From Planctomycetaceae bacterium (lineage in GTDB: Bacteria; Planctomycetota; Planctomycetia; Pirellulales; Thermoguttaceae), in NCBI GenBank assembly GCA_031256755.1, contig JAIRPZ010000189.1:1-7207 (forward strand): DNA of 7,207 bases, in the 5' to 3' direction. Numbering within the stretch: position 1 is the stretch's first letter; every line of letters begins with the position of its first letter. This document shows positions 6,391 through 7,207 of this stretch, in pieces. The position numbers and the translations under genes are program-made. Below the pieces are notes generated by a model. It was not told the origin of the DNA. It ran no database searches and was given only the letters and a program-made list of their open reading frames with translations.

Positions 6391-6846
6391 TTAGTTTGGC
6401 GGTTTCTTTTGTTTTTCGGCGTTCTTTTTCCGCAGTTCGAGCAGTTTGTTGTTTACACGGAACGGTTCCGGTTGTTTGGTACTTTCTTCGGGCGGTACGG
6501 GTTTGTTAAATTGCACGCCGCGGGCTTTAAGCCAATTCGTCACTTGAACCACTTCTTTGGGCATTGGGGCGGAAGAATGTTCCCGGTCCGGCTTATAATA
6601 ATAGGCGTAAAACAACCGCTGCAATTCTCCGCCCGGAAGCGTTGAAGGATCATAGCATGCGCCGGATTCTAACAGATAAAGAAGTTCTTCATAATTTGCC
6701 TTTAATTTTGCTTCGATGACCGCATACGTGCCGTCCAGACTGCGGATATTCAAATCGGCTCCCGATTGAACAATCATCTCCAATCTGCCGGATTTTACAG
6801 GTGAAACGCCTGAGACGGCAGCGATGACAGCCGGTACGTCTCCCAA
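6391..6846 (-). CDS. 3' portion of the ankyrin gene (about 151 residues), likely not independently translated
   Basis: This frame contains two ankyrin-like repeats (GRLEMIVQSGADLNIR and EELLYLLESGACYD) followed by a polar tail with KPVPPEESTK and a lysine-rich end (RKKNAEKQKK). Its apparent start at 6846 is a TTG lying inside a repeat. The ankyrin sequence continues in the same frame upstream of it to the frameshift site. That shows it is the downstream part of the interrupted gene, not a gene of its own. It ends at TAA (6391-6393). Confidence 0.4.
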   Translation of the reverse strand: MGDVPAVIAAVSGVSPVKSGRLEMIVQSGADLNIRSLDGTYAVIEAKLKANYEELLYLLESGACYDPSTLPGGELQRLFYAYYYKPDREHSSAPMPKEVVQVTNWLKARGVQFNKPVPPEESTKQPEPFRVNNKLLELRKKNAEKQKKPPN

Positions 6847-7199
6847 ATCAGGATCCGCACCATGTTGCAGCAGCCATTCGATGATTTTTTATCGCCTAGC
6901 AAAATTGCCTGATGCAATAAAGTGACTTTTGTTCTTTTAATGTAATACGTGTTTTTTGAACGGTCTGAGTCATTGCCTTTTGTCTCATCGCGAACCGCTT
7001 TCTTTGCTATTCCGATGCTATTCACATCAACACCTTCGGCGATCAGCCGATCCATTTCTCCGATGTTTTTTTCACACATAGCATCACAGAATTGGCGGAC
7101 TTTCGGGTCGGAAAAAGAAAAAGGAGCGGAGTTTTTTCTTTTGGTATTTAATCTCCGCTTTTTTGCGCCGTTTTTCCGAGAACGCTGAAGAAATCCCAT
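6795..7199 (-). CDS. 5' portion of the ankyrin gene as literally encoded (134 residues)
   Basis: This is the frame that would be translated from the ATG at 7199. About the first 105 residues carry the basic N-terminus, one ankyrin-like repeat, a charged loop (about 68-91) unusual for a compact ankyrin array, and the first helix of the next repeat. The last 29 residues (after LLGDKK) have no ankyrin pattern and are rich in serine, cysteine and leucine. They are what an out-of-frame read produces. A truncated protein ending here would lack most repeats and is unlikely to fold normally. Confidence 0.4.
   Translation of the reverse strand: MGFLQRSRKNGAKKRRLNTKRKNSAPFSFSDPKVRQFCDAMCEKNIGEMDRLIAEGVDVNSIGIAKKAVRDETKGNDSDRSKNTYYIKRTKVTLLHQAILLGDKKSSNGCCNMVRILIWETYRLSSLPSQAFHL
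6885..6890 (-). other. Frameshift site: six-base A/T run in the ankyrin gene
   Basis: The minus strand reads GAT AAA AAA TCA. With seven A instead of six it becomes GAT AAA AAA ATC ATC GAA TGG, restoring D-K-K-I-I-E-W and an ankyrin consensus through the junction. This pinpoints a one-base loss in the run. Confidence 0.75.
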
Positions 7200-7207
7200 C
7201 GAACATC

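Larger units (their letters stand above)
6391..7199 (-). pseudogene. Ankyrin-repeat protein gene interrupted by a one-base frameshift
   Basis: Read as one gene with a single base restored in the A-run at 6885-6890, the protein has about 256 residues and several ankyrin repeats. They are roughly QFCDAMCEKN...LIAEGVDVN, then VTLLHQAILLGDKKIIEWLLQHGADPD, then DVPAVIAAVSG...IVQSGADLNIR, then GTYAVIEAKLK...LLESGACYD. The repeat at the break is perfect only if the frame is shifted, because LLGDKK is in one frame and IIEWLLQHGADPD in the other. A lysine/arginine-rich N-terminus (residues 6-22) precedes the repeats and a KK-rich tail follows. There is no signal peptide. Ankyrin repeats mediate protein binding; partner and role are unknown. 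The ATG at 7199 has no clear Shine-Dalgarno, and the frame is open to the window edge 8 nt upstream, so the true start could lie outside. A sequencing error could also explain the break. Confidence 0.7.

Noticed and set aside
6885..6890. Programmed -1 ribosomal frameshifting in the ankyrin gene
   Set aside because: The direction is right, but the run is only six A and preceded by T, so tandem slippage would leave a mismatch. I saw no clear downstream stimulatory stem. A mutation or read error is simpler.
1..7207. CRISPR arrays, tRNA or rRNA genes
   Set aside because: There are no regularly spaced repeats, no cloverleaf-like segment with a tRNA T-arm signature, and no rRNA-like conserved stretch. 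The only substantial repeats are the carB duplication and a 10-bp tandem repeat.

Overview
The window looks like part of a bacterial chromosome in which a restriction-modification (R-M) operon sits directly in front of a housekeeping gene. Both base composition and gene content point to acquisition. Hand counts of single 60-nt lines give 24/60 G+C in the endonuclease gene (1621-1680) and 13/60 in the small membrane-protein gene (2761-2820). The same count gives 36/60 in carB (3421-3480) and 37/60 in the ketoacyl synthase (5461-5520). Several starts lack a clear Shine-Dalgarno, the CarB is of the split (half-length) type, and the ketoacyl synthase is a divergent FabF-like protein. I lean towards a Planctomycetota-like bacterium, but this is a weak inference and there is no rRNA to settle it.

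Layout. 1-106: the 3' end of an unidentified lysine-rich gene. 107-550: a scar region holding a promoter-like sequence, a truncated N-terminal piece of a DPPF-type DNA methyltransferase (200-385), and a 61-bp copy of the 5' coding region of carB (393-453). A second promoter (498-526) follows. 551-2988: a three-gene plus-strand operon made of a TSPPY-type (probably N4-cytosine) DNA methyltransferase, a PD-(D/E)XK type II restriction endonuclease overlapping it by ATGA, and an 86-residue one-helix membrane protein of unknown role. 2997-4676: the N-terminal half of carbamoyl-phosphate synthase large subunit, starting 8 nt after the membrane-protein gene. 4749-6017 (minus): a FabF-like 3-oxoacyl-ACP synthase converging on carB. 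6018-6390: a noncoding stretch. 6391-7199 (minus): an ankyrin-repeat protein gene split by a one-base frameshift in a short A/T run.

How the parts work together. The methyltransferase and endonuclease form a self-contained type II R-M system: one protects host DNA and the other cuts unmodified DNA. Because carB follows the operon almost without a gap, the R-M promoter may now also drive part of carbamoyl-phosphate synthesis for arginine and pyrimidines. The most notable structure is the 60/61-identical carB segment at both ends of the R-M region. It records a duplication or recombination event at the time of insertion. The left copy lacks the carB start and is fused to a relic of a different methyltransferase, so the locus has probably been hit by R-M modules more than once. 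I see no clearly new defence system; the small membrane protein is the only unexplained component of the cassette.
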